A stretch of 64,000 bases of DNA from Corynebacterium sp. GTDB taxonomy: Bacteria; Actinomycetota; Actinomycetes; Mycobacteriales; Mycobacteriaceae. Position 1 is the stretch's first letter. Every line of letters begins with the position of its first letter. Below are positions 21,508 to 30,355 of the stretch, piece after piece. A program made the translations under genes and the position numbers. Under the pieces are notes generated by a model. It made no database searches, was not told where the DNA came from, and worked only from the letters and a program-made list of their open reading frames with translations. The DNA lies in assembly GCF_030532715.1 (NCBI RefSeq), contig NZ_JAUNKO010000001.1, positions 530,967-594,966 of the forward strand, in the 5' to 3' direction.

Positions 21508-22653
21508 TTACACCATGGCCCCGAAAGTGAACTCGTATGCGACGATGCAGATGCCAGCAGCCAACACAGCCACGTATTTGCGGGGGTGCCGGAACACGTC
21601 GCGCTCTGTTTTCACGTTCACCAATGGGAACCTGATTTCCAAAAACACGCTGATTGCGGTGGCAAGCAGCGCAATACACAAACCAAATGCAATGTCGAGC
21701 GGTTGGACGAGGCCCAACCAGGCCGCAACAATATAAAGAAACGCCATCCCCAGCACAAACACCGGCAGCATCGCCGCAGCCATGCGCAATGCGGTTGCCT
21801 TTTCATCACCAACCAGGCGAATCTGGTCGCGGGTATCGTGCTCGCGGCTGAGAATCGTGGTCACTGGCGTGTTCACACAGGCCAGACACCAAAACACACG
21901 CACGGGCCCCTGTTCGCTGCCGATCATATACACCAGAACGGCGGCGAAGATGTTGATGATCAGAAAGCTACTCCAAGCCCGGGAATCCAACAACGTGTTC
22001 ACGAGGAAATAATTGTTGAATTTCGTGCGCACGAATTGCGCAAAGCGGGACTCCCCGGTGGTCGGCGTGCGCGGCAACACGCACGGAAATTGATACATCG
22101 ACACCAAGACGATTATGGCGAGGACGATGCCTAACCAAGGCTGCACGTATTGCGCCACTGCACCAAGGCATAGCGCGATGCCGAAACCAATGAGCGCGGC
22201 ACGCTTCACCGGAAGTGCGTGCGAGAGAAAAAGCGTTGCGCCAATGAGCAACACGAAGACTAGGAGTGACACGAGCTGGATAGCAGTACCTTGGCCAATG
22301 GCAAGCAATATCACCACGAGTGGGATGAGCACTTCGAATACGAATACCGCGCACGCCACACACACATAGGCCGCAACCATGGTTTTTTCGCGCACCGGAT
22401 AGAGCAATAAGTTTTCCAGCCTGCCTTCGCTTAACCAGCCGTTGCGGACCGTGCGCACGAAAAACACGGCGCTCACGCTCAAGCCGAGAAACAGGGCGTC
22501 GTAACGCATCGGCGGAATCAAATCGGAGAGGAAAAACGCCATCGTCGAAACAACGACGCACGTAATGATCACACTACGGCTCAAAAATTCGCCGATAACG
22601 GCGTGGATACCCCACCGCAGATCCAGGGTTCGCAGAGAGGAGCTGGACAACAT
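21508..22653 (-). CDS. ABC transporter permease of the sactipeptide cluster (AlbD-like)
   Basis: A 381-residue membrane protein with about ten hydrophobic segments, no ATPase motifs, and 20-30-residue loops. It is placed between the ABC ATPase and the AlbA-like enzyme. It most likely forms the membrane part of an exporter or immunity pump for the mature peptide, as proposed for AlbCD. The ATG at 22653 (MLSSSSLRTLDLRWG) has only a weak ribosome site (GGGAAG) and overlaps the ATPase gene by 80 nt; in-frame ATGs at 22677/22674 would overlap even more. The long overlap is unusual and the start is uncertain. Confidence 0.8.
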   Translation of the reverse strand: MLSSSSLRTLDLRWGIHAVIGEFLSRSVIITCVVVSTMAFFLSDLIPPMRYDALFLGLSVSAVFFVRTVRNGWLSEGRLENLLLYPVREKTMVAAYVCVACAVFVFEVLIPLVVILLAIGQGTAIQLVSLLVFVLLIGATLFLSHALPVKRAALIGFGIALCLGAVAQYVQPWLGIVLAIIVLVSMYQFPCVLPRTPTTGESRFAQFVRTKFNNYFLVNTLLDSRAWSSFLIINIFAAVLVYMIGSEQGPVRVFWCLACVNTPVTTILSREHDTRDQIRLVGDEKATALRMAAAMLPVFVLGMAFLYIVAAWLGLVQPLDIAFGLCIALLATAISVFLEIRFPLVNVKTERDVFRHPRKYVAVLAAGICIVAYEFTFGAMV

Positions 22654-23341
22654 CTTTTGCTTCCCGCGGCACATCAAATGGGCCGCTCAGTTGACCGTCT
22701 TTAAGAACGTACAGCAAATCGCAACACCGCGTAAACGACTCCGCAATGTGGGAACTTAGCAGCAGCGAATGTCCCTTCGCGGAATATTCATTAATACAGT
22801 GGTACAAAAACTCGGTGCCAACAAAATCCAGGAAATCTACCGGTTCATCAAGGAACAACAGCGGGCGATCCAGCACAAACGCGCAAATCAACCGCGCCTT
22901 TTTATTATTGCCGCTGGAGAGGTCTTGCATCTGTTTGTCTTGGTGCGCGCCGAAGTTAAATCCTTCAATCAAGGATTCAACAAATGCTGTTTCCGGCTCG
23001 ACGCGGTACACTCCGCACAAATAGTCGAGGAATTGATGGAAGCTCCAGCTGAAGAAGCTACGGTCCTCCGCAAATACGGTGTAGCGCTGTGCCTTAAACT
23101 CACGTTTATCAGGGCCAGTTAGATTAGCCTCAAACGAGAACTTGCCGCATTCCCAGCCGGCCAGCAACCCAGACAGCCCTTTAATCAGCGTGGTCTTGCC
23201 CGCGCCGTTGCCGCCGAGAAGGCCAACGACCTTTCCTGCTGGGATCTCCAGTTTGGCCGCCGAGGCAATCACGGTGTCCGGCTTGTACCAAACTTTGATG
23301 TCCTCGGCCGCCAACCTAGGGGCCTCGATGTCCGGCGCCAT
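22574..23341 (-). CDS. ABC transporter ATPase of the sactipeptide cluster (AlbC-like)
   Basis: A 255-residue ATP-binding subunit: Walker A GGNGAGKTT, a degenerate signature LSSGNNKKARLI, and Walker B PLLFLDEPVDFLD followed by the switch histidine in LLSSHIAES. It pairs with the following permease. The ATG at 23341 lies 4 nt after the stop of the small membrane protein; a GTG at 23365 would overlap that gene. Single-domain ATPases of this type in RiPP operons act in self-protection and export. Confidence 0.88.
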   Translation of the reverse strand: MAPDIEAPRLAAEDIKVWYKPDTVIASAAKLEIPAGKVVGLLGGNGAGKTTLIKGLSGLLAGWECGKFSFEANLTGPDKREFKAQRYTVFAEDRSFFSWSFHQFLDYLCGVYRVEPETAFVESLIEGFNFGAHQDKQMQDLSSGNNKKARLICAFVLDRPLLFLDEPVDFLDFVGTEFLYHCINEYSAKGHSLLLSSHIAESFTRCCDLLYVLKDGQLSGPFDVPREAKDVVQLLSANPGSAVGYPRRYRRIFEP

Positions 23342-23345
23342 GAGA

Positions 23346-23525
23346 TTAGTCAGCTTTCTTCGCACTCGCGGTACGTTTCACCGCGGCTTGGATCGTGCCC
23401 ACTGCAAGCACCAATGTACCTGCACTCATGATCAGGCTATCGGGGCCAACCCCGTTGCGTGCGAACAACATGGCGGTGATTCCGGCGAAGATTAGGGTCA
23501 AAATTGCTTTGATGACGAAGTTCAT
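23346..23525 (-). CDS. Small two-span membrane protein (AlbB-like, probable immunity)
   Basis: A 59-residue protein with two hydrophobic helices (FVIKAILTLIFAGITAMLF and LIMSAGTLVLAVGTIQAAV) and a basic tail (KRTASAKKAD). The ATG at 23525 has TAGGAG with 6-nt spacing; an ATG two codons earlier overlaps that site. B. subtilis AlbB, a 53-residue two-helix protein taking part in subtilosin immunity, holds the same place next to the ABC ATPase. Function inferred from size, topology and position. Confidence 0.72.
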   Translation of the reverse strand: MNFVIKAILTLIFAGITAMLFARNGVGPDSLIMSAGTLVLAVGTIQAAVKRTASAKKAD

Positions 23526-23588
23526 GATCATCTCCTAGTGCATCTTCATACTGCGCGGAACAATGATTTGGTATCATTGATCCTAACA

Positions 23589-23633
23589 CCACCGAGCGCT
23601 CAGACTCTGGAAAAAGAAACGAACGCTCGGTGG
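23589..23633 (-). terminator. Second hairpin after the sactipeptide precursor gene
   Basis: A perfect 10-bp stem CCACCGAGCG (23589-23598) and CGCTCGGTGG (23624-23633) around a 25-nt loop, 3' of the precursor gene on the minus strand. No T-run follows; the loop on that strand carries TTTCTTTTT. It probably acts with the preceding hairpin as a partial terminator or RNA stabiliser between the precursor and the enzyme genes. Confidence 0.55.
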
Positions 23634-23640
23634 GGTTGGA

Positions 23641-23688
23641 GGATTGGGGTTCGCACTAATGGATATGGAACAGTGCGAGCCCCAATCC
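23641..23688 (-). terminator. Long hairpin overlapping the end of the precursor gene
   Basis: Arms GGATTGGGG-x-TCGCACT (23641-23657) and AGTGCGA-x-CCCCAATCC (23672-23688): 16 pairs and one mismatch around a 14-nt loop. The upstream arm on the minus strand begins exactly at codon 37 (Gly) of the precursor and the loop holds the last codons before the stop. It is a strong structure suited to protect or attenuate the message after the precursor. Confidence 0.65.
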
Positions 23689-23796
23689 GAACTCAAAGTC
23701 CGGAATCGGACCAGTGATTGCACAGAGTGCGCCAGCGGAACATGCGGAGCACTTTGAACCATTGACCACCTCAGCCGGTGCTAATTCGGTGTTCAT
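23656..23796 (-). CDS. Sactipeptide precursor, subtilosin A-like
   Basis: A 46-residue peptide gene, with an excellent AAAGGAGG ribosome site 5 nt before the ATG. The leader is about 11-12 residues (MNTELAPAEVV). The core contains KCSACSAGALC (15-25) and GPIPDFE (29-35), and ends LALFHIH. Subtilosin A has GCATCSIGAAC and GPIPDFE at the same spacing, with thioethers C4-F31, C7-T28 and C13-F22. The equivalents here are C16-F43, C19-L40 and C25-F34; two acceptors are conserved and the threonine is leucine. If the core starts at N12 it is 35 residues, as in subtilosin. The gene heads a minus-strand operon with AlbB-, C-, D-, A-, E/F-like proteins. Confidence 0.9.
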   Translation of the reverse strand: MNTELAPAEVVNGSKCSACSAGALCAITGPIPDFEFGLGLALFHIH

Positions 23797-24930
23797 TTTC
23801 GCCTCCTTTCTTTCGACACAATCGACCGTACGCTTCGCATATTTTTTGCGCTAGCTCAAAATTCGCCGCGCACTGTAAGATATTTCATATTGTTACGCTT
23901 TGCGCCTTCATGTTATTTTCATTTTTCTTATTCTGAATGGCAATAATTTCGCACAGCCAACTAGAAATCTTCGGGGACCACTTTCAGCTTCACCGGCGTT
24001 GACCTGCACTTTTTCCGCCCCAGACGGCACCTCCCGCCGGGTCTGCGGGCAATACTTTTGCGTTAAGGAAGCTTCTGGAGAAAAAGCACGAACAGATCAC
24101 ATCCGCATCTACTTCACGCAACATTTGCGACACCAGACCCCGCGATATAACGACGATTCAGCAAATAGTTACTTGTTCTTTGCCTTACTCAAGATATGCG
24201 TTCCGACGTGCGAAAACGATAAGGATTGCCCACAAAGTGCAATGCAGCACAACGATATCAAGCACGATTTATAGTGCATTTGCGTAGCTCTGGCGCACGC
24301 AAGAATTGGAACAATGCAATCGTTCGAACCACACCATTCAAGCCATTTTCTTTCACCGCGCGCATCAATTACACGCGCCCACTTGGCAAATTTTTGCAGG
24401 AAACGCGATTGTTTTGCATTACGATAACGCGCCCGAAGTTCACGCACATATGCGACACCGGAAACGATACAGAAATTCGCTATTGTGTTCGTAGATTCGT
24501 GCGATGTATGACTTTTTCAGCAAACCCAAATTTTAAAAATATGCTCACACTTCGCCCCGCCCCCGGTACTTTGCATCCAAGGCCCACCGGGTGACCTTAA
24601 CCAACCCCCAAATGTGGGTAGTCGAGGAAGTTGCGATCCACGCCCGCCCCAGGCAACCTCCCGCGACCACCTCACCCACCACTCGCCCGCCGCTTGCGTC
24701 CCCACACGGCCGAGGCTCCCCCTCACTTAGCGCCCCCATTGTAGGGGTCTTGATAACGCGGCGGGCGACAACACCGATCGAAACCACTGAGAAACACCTC
24801 GAATTTCTCGCCGTGCGCGCACCGCACCATCCCCATGCCACGGCAGCCCCGAAAAACCGCTAGCCCACACACACAAGACCCCTGGCCCCCGCATGACCCC
24901 CCGACCCCCGATCCGCCCCGCTAACCCTAG
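23797..24930. other. 1.1-kb AT-rich gene-free stretch upstream of the sactipeptide operon
   Basis: No convincing gene on either strand. Positions 23820-24560 are much lower in GC than both flanks, while 24580-24900 return to high GC. The open frames of 90-125 codons here have unpatterned translations, no ribosome sites and no family resemblance. The minus strand near 23820-23880 must carry the precursor promoter, but I see no clear -35/-10 pair. The composition step suggests that this DNA arrived with the cluster. Confidence 0.55.
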
Positions 24931-25551
24931 CTAGTCGAACTTGGGCTCTTCGTTCCTGCTGCGTTTGATTTCGAAGAAGTGCGGATACGCGGCGAGTTGT
25001 ACGGTGGCGTCGTAGAGTTTGCCCGCCTCTTCGCCGCGCGGAATGCGAGTAAGCACCGGTCCGAAGAACGCGACGTCTTCCACTTTGATCACGGGAGTGC
25101 CTACCTGGTCGCCCACTGCCTTCATTGCTTCATTATGGAAGGAGCGGAGTTGTCCGTCGAGGGTGGTGGTGTACGCGGCGTCGAAACGCTCAGGTGGCAG
25201 CCCGCAGCTTTCAAGGGCGGCGATGAGCGTGTCCTGGTAACCGGTTTTGCTGTACTTAGGCCCGGCGCCATTGTTGTGGATGCGGGTGCCTAGCTCGGTG
25301 TAGAACGCGTCGAGGGCGTCGATGCCGTCGTGGACTGCAACGGCTGCGACGACGCGCGCGGGCGCCCATGCTGCTTCCATCAGGCGCTGATAGTCGCCGG
25401 GCAGGTCGCGGCCATGGTTGAGCACGGCAAGGCTCATCGGCCGCCACTCCACCTTCACGTCGCGTACCTGTTCTACTTCTTTCATCCAGCGGGAGGTGAT
25501 CCAGCAATAGGGGCAGATTGCGTCAAACCAGAATGTGACGTGTTTGGTCAT
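24931..25551 (-). CDS. DsbA-family, mycothiol-linked oxidoreductase (Rv2466c-like)
   Basis: A 206-residue thioredoxin-fold protein with the active site CPYC (in DAICPYCWITSRW, near residue 12) and the long helical insertion typical of the DsbA/2-hydroxychromene isomerase group. Mycobacterial Rv2466c is a mycothiol-dependent reductase with a CPxC motif and similar length. TVEWRPMSL-type and cis-proline VGTPVIKV segments are visible. The ATG at 25551 follows GGTGAGA. It sits in front of pepN, divergently; it marks the right border of the accessory block. Confidence 0.85.
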   Translation of the reverse strand: MTKHVTFWFDAICPYCWITSRWMKEVEQVRDVKVEWRPMSLAVLNHGRDLPGDYQRLMEAAWAPARVVAAVAVHDGIDALDAFYTELGTRIHNNGAGPKYSKTGYQDTLIAALESCGLPPERFDAAYTTTLDGQLRSFHNEAMKAVGDQVGTPVIKVEDVAFFGPVLTRIPRGEEAGKLYDATVQLAAYPHFFEIKRSRNEEPKFD

Positions 25552-25827
25552 ATTTCTCACCGTACTTCCATGCTCGGAGCTGTTCGATTGTTTGTACTAT
25601 TTCTTGGTTGCGCTTAGCCCGTGTTGGTGCCTCGCCACATGAATCCTCCACACCCCACGCCCGGATTCGCGCTGCGGCACAAGACGCTGATGTGCGTTGT
25701 CCAGCGCGGATACGGCGCTTTTCGCGTGAACTCGGGTTCATTCCCCCATCGTAGCTAGCGGCGGCGCGCAGCGGGAGGGCTGTAGGACAATTCTCGGCCA
25801 CAATTCAGGGTTACTACGCTTAGGCTC

Positions 25828-28377
25828 ATGACCTCTTTGAATCTCACGCGCGCGGAAGCTCGTGCCCGCGCCGAGCTCGTCGATGTTGAACATTACGATA
25901 TTTCACTCGACCTCACCCAAGGCGAATCTACGTTCTCCTCGATCACCACGGTTCGGTTTCGTTCCGCCGCCGGCACCACGTTTATTGACCTACGCGCGCA
26001 GCGCATCGAGGAAGCGCTTCTCGACGGCCGCGACATCACCCCCACAACCTACTCCCCGGAAGCCGGCCTTGAGCTGGAATTGACGGAAGGGGAACACCAG
26101 CTGCGGATCACGGCGCGCTGCGAGTACACGCACACCGGGGAGGGTTTGCATCGTTTCGTCGACCCGGCGGATAACCAGACCTATCTTTACACTCAGTTCG
26201 AAACCGCCTTTGCCAAACAAGTATTTGCCTGCTTTGATCAGCCGGACATGAAGGCCACCTACAGCCTGCAGGTCATCACACCGCTGGGCTGGCGGGTAAT
26301 CAGCAACGGCCGGGTGGCAACCCACACGCGGGCGGACGCACTAGTGCACACCTCGGCGATCGAATATCCGCTGTCCACCTACCTGGTGGCGGTGTGCGCT
26401 GGGCCTTACCACGAGGTAACTGATACCTGGCGGGGTCGGCTCACACACCATCCAGAGACTCCGGCGGGGCAACCGGAGGAGCTGGAGGTCCCGCTGGGGT
26501 TGTATTGCCGCCAATCGCTGGCCGAACACTTGGACGCCTCCCGACTCTTTACCGAGACGAAGCAAGCGTTCGACTGGTATCACGAGCATTTCGGCGTGGC
26601 GTACCCCTTTGACAAGTACGATCAGATTTTCTGCCCGGAATACAATATCGGCGCGATGGAAAATGCTGGTTGCGTTACCCTCCGCGACGAGTACGTGTTC
26701 GCCTCCAAGGTGACGGGCAATATGTACGAGCGCCGCGCCAACACTGTGCTGCACGAACTGGCGCACATGTGGTTCGGGGATCTTGTCACCATGCAGTGGT
26801 GGGACGACCTGTGGCTCAACGAATCTTTTGCCACGTGGGCCGCCGCGGCGAGCCAATCGGAGGCAACGGAGTACCGCAACGCATGGGTGACCTTTGCCAA
26901 TGTGGAGAAGTCGTGGGCGTACCAGCAGGACCAGTTGCCGTCCACGCACCCCGTGTACGCGGACGCCCCAGACGTGGAGACGGCCGAACAAAACTTCGAT
27001 GGCATTACCTATGCGAAGGGCGCGTCGCTGCTAAAGCAATTGCAGGCTTATGTTGGCCGCGATGCGTTCCTCGCGGGCGTGCGCCAGTACTTTGCCGACC
27101 ACGCGTTCGGTAACGCGACGTTTGAGCAGCTCTTGGGGGCGTTGGCCGCGGCGTCGAAACGCGATTTGTCGGGGTGGGCGAACCAGTGGCTTACCACGAC
27201 GGGCATCACCACGCTACGCCCGCAATTTACGGTACAAAACGGCTGTTACACGTCGTTTTCCGTGGTGCAGGAAGGCGATCCACGTGATCACCGTATCGCC
27301 GTCGGCCTGTATTCGCTGATCGACGGCCGCGTGCACCGAACCCACCGCGTGGAACTCGACATCTCCGGCAACCGCACGGACGTTCCAGAACTATTGGAAG
27401 CCCCGGCGGCGGACCTAGTGCTCGTCAACGACGACGACCTCACCTATTGCACGCTGGGCTTGGACGCGGACTCATTGCGATTCGTGCGCGCGCACATCGA
27501 TGCGATTACCGACCCCATGCCGCGCACCTTGTGCTGGTCGGCGGCGTGGGAAATGACCCGCAACGCACAAATGCGCGCCCGCGATTTCCTCGAGCTGGTG
27601 ATTCGCGGGGCGCACGCCGAAACCGAAATCTCCGTCCTCGAGCGGGTGCTCAACCAAGCGTGTGTGGCGGTACAACACTACGCCGACCCAGCCTGGGCCG
27701 AAGCAGAGGGCCACGAGCGGCTCTCCCGCTTCCTTCTCGACGCCGCGCGCACCGCCCAACCCGGCTCGGACGCACAGCTGGCGTATGTCAAGGCCCTTGG
27801 TCGGGTGCGCCTGCACCCCGAGGCGCTGGAGTTCTTTGAGTCCCTGGATCTTGCGGGGCTTACCGTTGACCGAGATCTGCGGTGGTTGGCGTTAACGGCC
27901 CGCATCGCCCACGGAAACGTGAACGATGTCACGTCCATCATTTCGGAAGAGTTAGCCCGCGATAACTCGTCCACAAGCCAATTGTTTGCTGAGCGCGCCC
28001 AAGCAACGGTGAATACCGCCGAAGCGAAACTGAAAACCTTTGTGTCATTGACCTCGGGCGAGCTCAGCAACCTCCAATTGCGCCATCAGCTAGAGGGATT
28101 CACATGGGTCGGTGCGGAGGAAAACCTCGCGCAATTCAATCAGCGTTTCTTTGAGTTAGCCCCAAGCATTTGGGCTGGAGGTTCGCATGAAATCGCGCTG
28201 AAAACTCTGGTTGGGCTCTATCCTTCTTGGGATGTTTCGGAGGCCGGAATCGCCCGCGCGGACGCGTTCCTCACATCTGCTACGCACCCAGCGGGGCTAG
28301 TGCGAATAATTTCGGAAGAGCGTTCTAGAGTCGAACGCGCGCTGAGAAACCGCAGGTACGACGCCCGCAATGCTTAG
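25828..28377 (+). CDS. pepN: Aminopeptidase N (M1 metallopeptidase)
   Basis: An 849-residue cytoplasmic aminopeptidase. The exopeptidase motif GAMEN is at 275-279, the zinc site HELAH at 309-313 with the third ligand E in WLNESFATW, and the C-terminal ERAP1-like helical domain fills residues 520-845. Length and order fit actinobacterial PepN. No signal peptide. Monocistronic; the next gene starts 110 nt downstream. Confidence 0.95.
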   Translation: MTSLNLTRAEARARAELVDVEHYDISLDLTQGESTFSSITTVRFRSAAGTTFIDLRAQRIEEALLDGRDITPTTYSPEAGLELELTEGEHQLRITARCEYTHTGEGLHRFVDPADNQTYLYTQFETAFAKQVFACFDQPDMKATYSLQVITPLGWRVISNGRVATHTRADALVHTSAIEYPLSTYLVAVCAGPYHEVTDTWRGRLTHHPETPAGQPEELEVPLGLYCRQSLAEHLDASRLFTETKQAFDWYHEHFGVAYPFDKYDQIFCPEYNIGAMENAGCVTLRDEYVFASKVTGNMYERRANTVLHELAHMWFGDLVTMQWWDDLWLNESFATWAAAASQSEATEYRNAWVTFANVEKSWAYQQDQLPSTHPVYADAPDVETAEQNFDGITYAKGASLLKQLQAYVGRDAFLAGVRQYFADHAFGNATFEQLLGALAAASKRDLSGWANQWLTTTGITTLRPQFTVQNGCYTSFSVVQEGDPRDHRIAVGLYSLIDGRVHRTHRVELDISGNRTDVPELLEAPAADLVLVNDDDLTYCTLGLDADSLRFVRAHIDAITDPMPRTLCWSAAWEMTRNAQMRARDFLELVIRGAHAETEISVLERVLNQACVAVQHYADPAWAEAEGHERLSRFLLDAARTAQPGSDAQLAYVKALGRVRLHPEALEFFESLDLAGLTVDRDLRWLALTARIAHGNVNDVTSIISEELARDNSSTSQLFAERAQATVNTAEAKLKTFVSLTSGELSNLQLRHQLEGFTWVGAEENLAQFNQRFFELAPSIWAGGSHEIALKTLVGLYPSWDVSEAGIARADAFLTSATHPAGLVRIISEERSRVERALRNRRYDARNA

Positions 28378-28487
28378 AAAAACATGACACAACATAAGCG
28401 CGAAGGGTTGGTCGGGGGTAGCGAAGATGAAGAGCATTTCATCTAAATCTCACCCGAGCTTCACTTTCGCGTTTCATACTGAAATGT

Positions 28488-28871
28488 ATGAAAAATCTTG
28501 GACGCTTTGTGCCTCTGGTTGGAGCACTCGGAGGTCTCGTGGTGCTCGCAGTGGGTGGCACGGCGCTTGCGGGTGGCACAGCCGAGCCCAAGATTGATCC
28601 AAAACCCGTCACGTTTAAGGTCACCACGACTGTCACTGAAAAAACGGAGGAAACCCAAACTTCGGAGCCGGCACCGGAACCGCAACCTGACCCAGTGCCG
28701 GAACCGATCCAGAACAACCCGCCGCCGCAGGTGCCGCATCAGCCGGCGCCCCCACCGGCGGCTCCCCCTCCGTTGCCTCCCCTCCCTCAAATCGAAATCC
28801 CCATCCATATCCCACCGTTTGTTCCCCCGGTGGTTCTTGACGATGACGACTTTGACTTTGAGGATGATTGA
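28488..28871 (+). CDS. Small secreted proline-rich protein ahead of a two-component system
   Basis: A 127-residue protein with a signal peptide or N-terminal anchor (LVGALGGLVVLAVGGTALAGG, about 10-30), a Thr/Glu stretch, a proline-rich segment (about 60-105, many PEP/PPP) and an acidic end DDDDFDFEDD. No known domain. Its stop overlaps the histidine kinase start by 4 nt, so the two are translationally coupled; it may modulate the kinase at the cell surface. That role is inference. Confidence 0.75.
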   Translation: MKNLGRFVPLVGALGGLVVLAVGGTALAGGTAEPKIDPKPVTFKVTTTVTEKTEETQTSEPAPEPQPDPVPEPIQNNPPPQVPHQPAPPPAAPPPLPPLPQIEIPIHIPPFVPPVVLDDDDFDFEDD

Positions 28872-30355
28872 TTTTGAATTGGATTGGCACTTCAGTTCGT
28901 TGGCGAATCGTCCTGTGGATTGTTGCGACGGTATTGTTGGCGCTCCTCGCGGTGACGCTGACTACGCGAACCATATTGCGTTCGCAGGTCGTAGCGGAAG
29001 CAAACTCGTCAGTCGAACTAGAAATTAACGAATTTAGAGCCTTCGTAGAGCAAGGCACAAACCCGAAAACCTCGAAACCGATTACAGATACCCGCGAGCT
29101 CATTGAGTTGTATTTGGCGCGCCAGATGGTTGCTCCGGATGAATTATTAGTGGGCCGCGCAAACGACGCTTTGTTGCAGGTGGACTTGTCTGCGTTAACG
29201 GAAAGCTACATTCCGAAAGACAAGGACAAACTCGGCAAAGTTGTTGGGCAGATTATGGATTCCCAGGAAGTTTCCGGCGTGTTGCACGATTCGGAGCTGG
29301 GAACGATTCACTGGGGCCGCGTGGACGTGGTGGCCAACAATAGGGAATCTGGTTCCTTCGCGGTCATGGTGTTTACGGACGAGTCGCAGCGCCAGGTCAC
29401 CGAGCAGACCGCGGTGATCGCGAGCGTCGGCGCCGGCGGTTTGGCGATGACGGTCTTGATCGCGTGGTTGGTGGCGGGCCAGATCTTGGTGCCGATTCGA
29501 AACCTGCGCAAGGTGGCGTCCGGCATTACGGATACGGATCTGACCCGCCGCGTGCCGGTGGCGGGCAGCGACGAGATTGCCCAGTTGGCGTTGACGTTTA
29601 ACGATATGCTGGACCGTCTGGAGGACGCGTACCAGGTGCAACGGCAGTTTGTCGACGACGCGGGCCACGAGCTCCGCACCCCGATTACGGTAATCCGGGG
29701 GCAGCTGGAGTTGTTGGAGGTGGCCACGGAAGACCAGCGCGATCGGTCGGTGGCGTTGGCGATTACTGAGCTGGACCGCATGACGCGCATCGTCACGGAC
29801 CTGCTGACCCTGGCCATTGCCAACTCCGCCGATTTCATTACCACCGCCCGGGTGGATGCGGCGGAGCTGCTCATCGATATTGAGGAAAAGGCCTTGGTCA
29901 TGGCCATCCGCGATGTTGTGATCACGGGGGTCGCGGAAGGGCAGGTCATCCTTGACGAGCAGCGCGTTACGCAGGCAATGTTGGAGCTGTACAACAACGC
30001 GGTAAGCCACACCATGCCTGGTGATCAAATTGAGCTGGGTAGCGCGTTTTTGAACACCGGCCCGGACCGGCTGCTTCGCCTCTGGGTGAAGGACCATGGC
30101 CCTGGCATTCCGGAGGATAAACTTCCTACACTGTTCGACCGGTTCACGCGCGCTGATGGCGGTAGCAGGGACACCCGCACGCGCAATAAGCACGGCGCGG
30201 GCTTGGGCTTGTCCATTGTCCGCGCCATCGCGGATGCCCACAATGGCTGCGCGTGGGTCGAATCCACGATCAATGTAGGGTCGACGTTTGGTTTGGATCT
30301 CCCAGCCCCGGAAATTATTGACCTGGAAGCAGATATTTTGGAGGACTCTGAATGA
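28868..30355 (+). CDS. Sensor histidine kinase
   Basis: A 495-residue membrane kinase. A first membrane helix near 12-33 and a second near 188-212 flank an extracytoplasmic sensor region. Then come HAMP (IRNLRKVASGITDTDLTRRV), HisKA with the phospho-acceptor His near 267 in DDAGHELRTPI, and HATPase_c with N-box ELYNNAVSH, DHGPGIP and GAGLGLSIV. The start is TTG (TTGA overlap with the previous stop). The signal is unknown. It is the partner of the response regulator that follows with an ATGA overlap. Confidence 0.9.
   Translation: MILNWIGTSVRWRIVLWIVATVLLALLAVTLTTRTILRSQVVAEANSSVELEINEFRAFVEQGTNPKTSKPITDTRELIELYLARQMVAPDELLVGRANDALLQVDLSALTESYIPKDKDKLGKVVGQIMDSQEVSGVLHDSELGTIHWGRVDVVANNRESGSFAVMVFTDESQRQVTEQTAVIASVGAGGLAMTVLIAWLVAGQILVPIRNLRKVASGITDTDLTRRVPVAGSDEIAQLALTFNDMLDRLEDAYQVQRQFVDDAGHELRTPITVIRGQLELLEVATEDQRDRSVALAITELDRMTRIVTDLLTLAIANSADFITTARVDAAELLIDIEEKALVMAIRDVVITGVAEGQVILDEQRVTQAMLELYNNAVSHTMPGDQIELGSAFLNTGPDRLLRLWVKDHGPGIPEDKLPTLFDRFTRADGGSRDTRTRNKHGAGLGLSIVRAIADAHNGCAWVESTINVGSTFGLDLPAPEIIDLEADILEDSE

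Noticed and set aside
23900..24594. Open frames of 92-124 codons in the AT-rich gap upstream of the sactipeptide operon
   Set aside because: No ribosome sites, no conserved pattern and overlapping frames on both strands; considered as possible regulator or second precursor and dropped.
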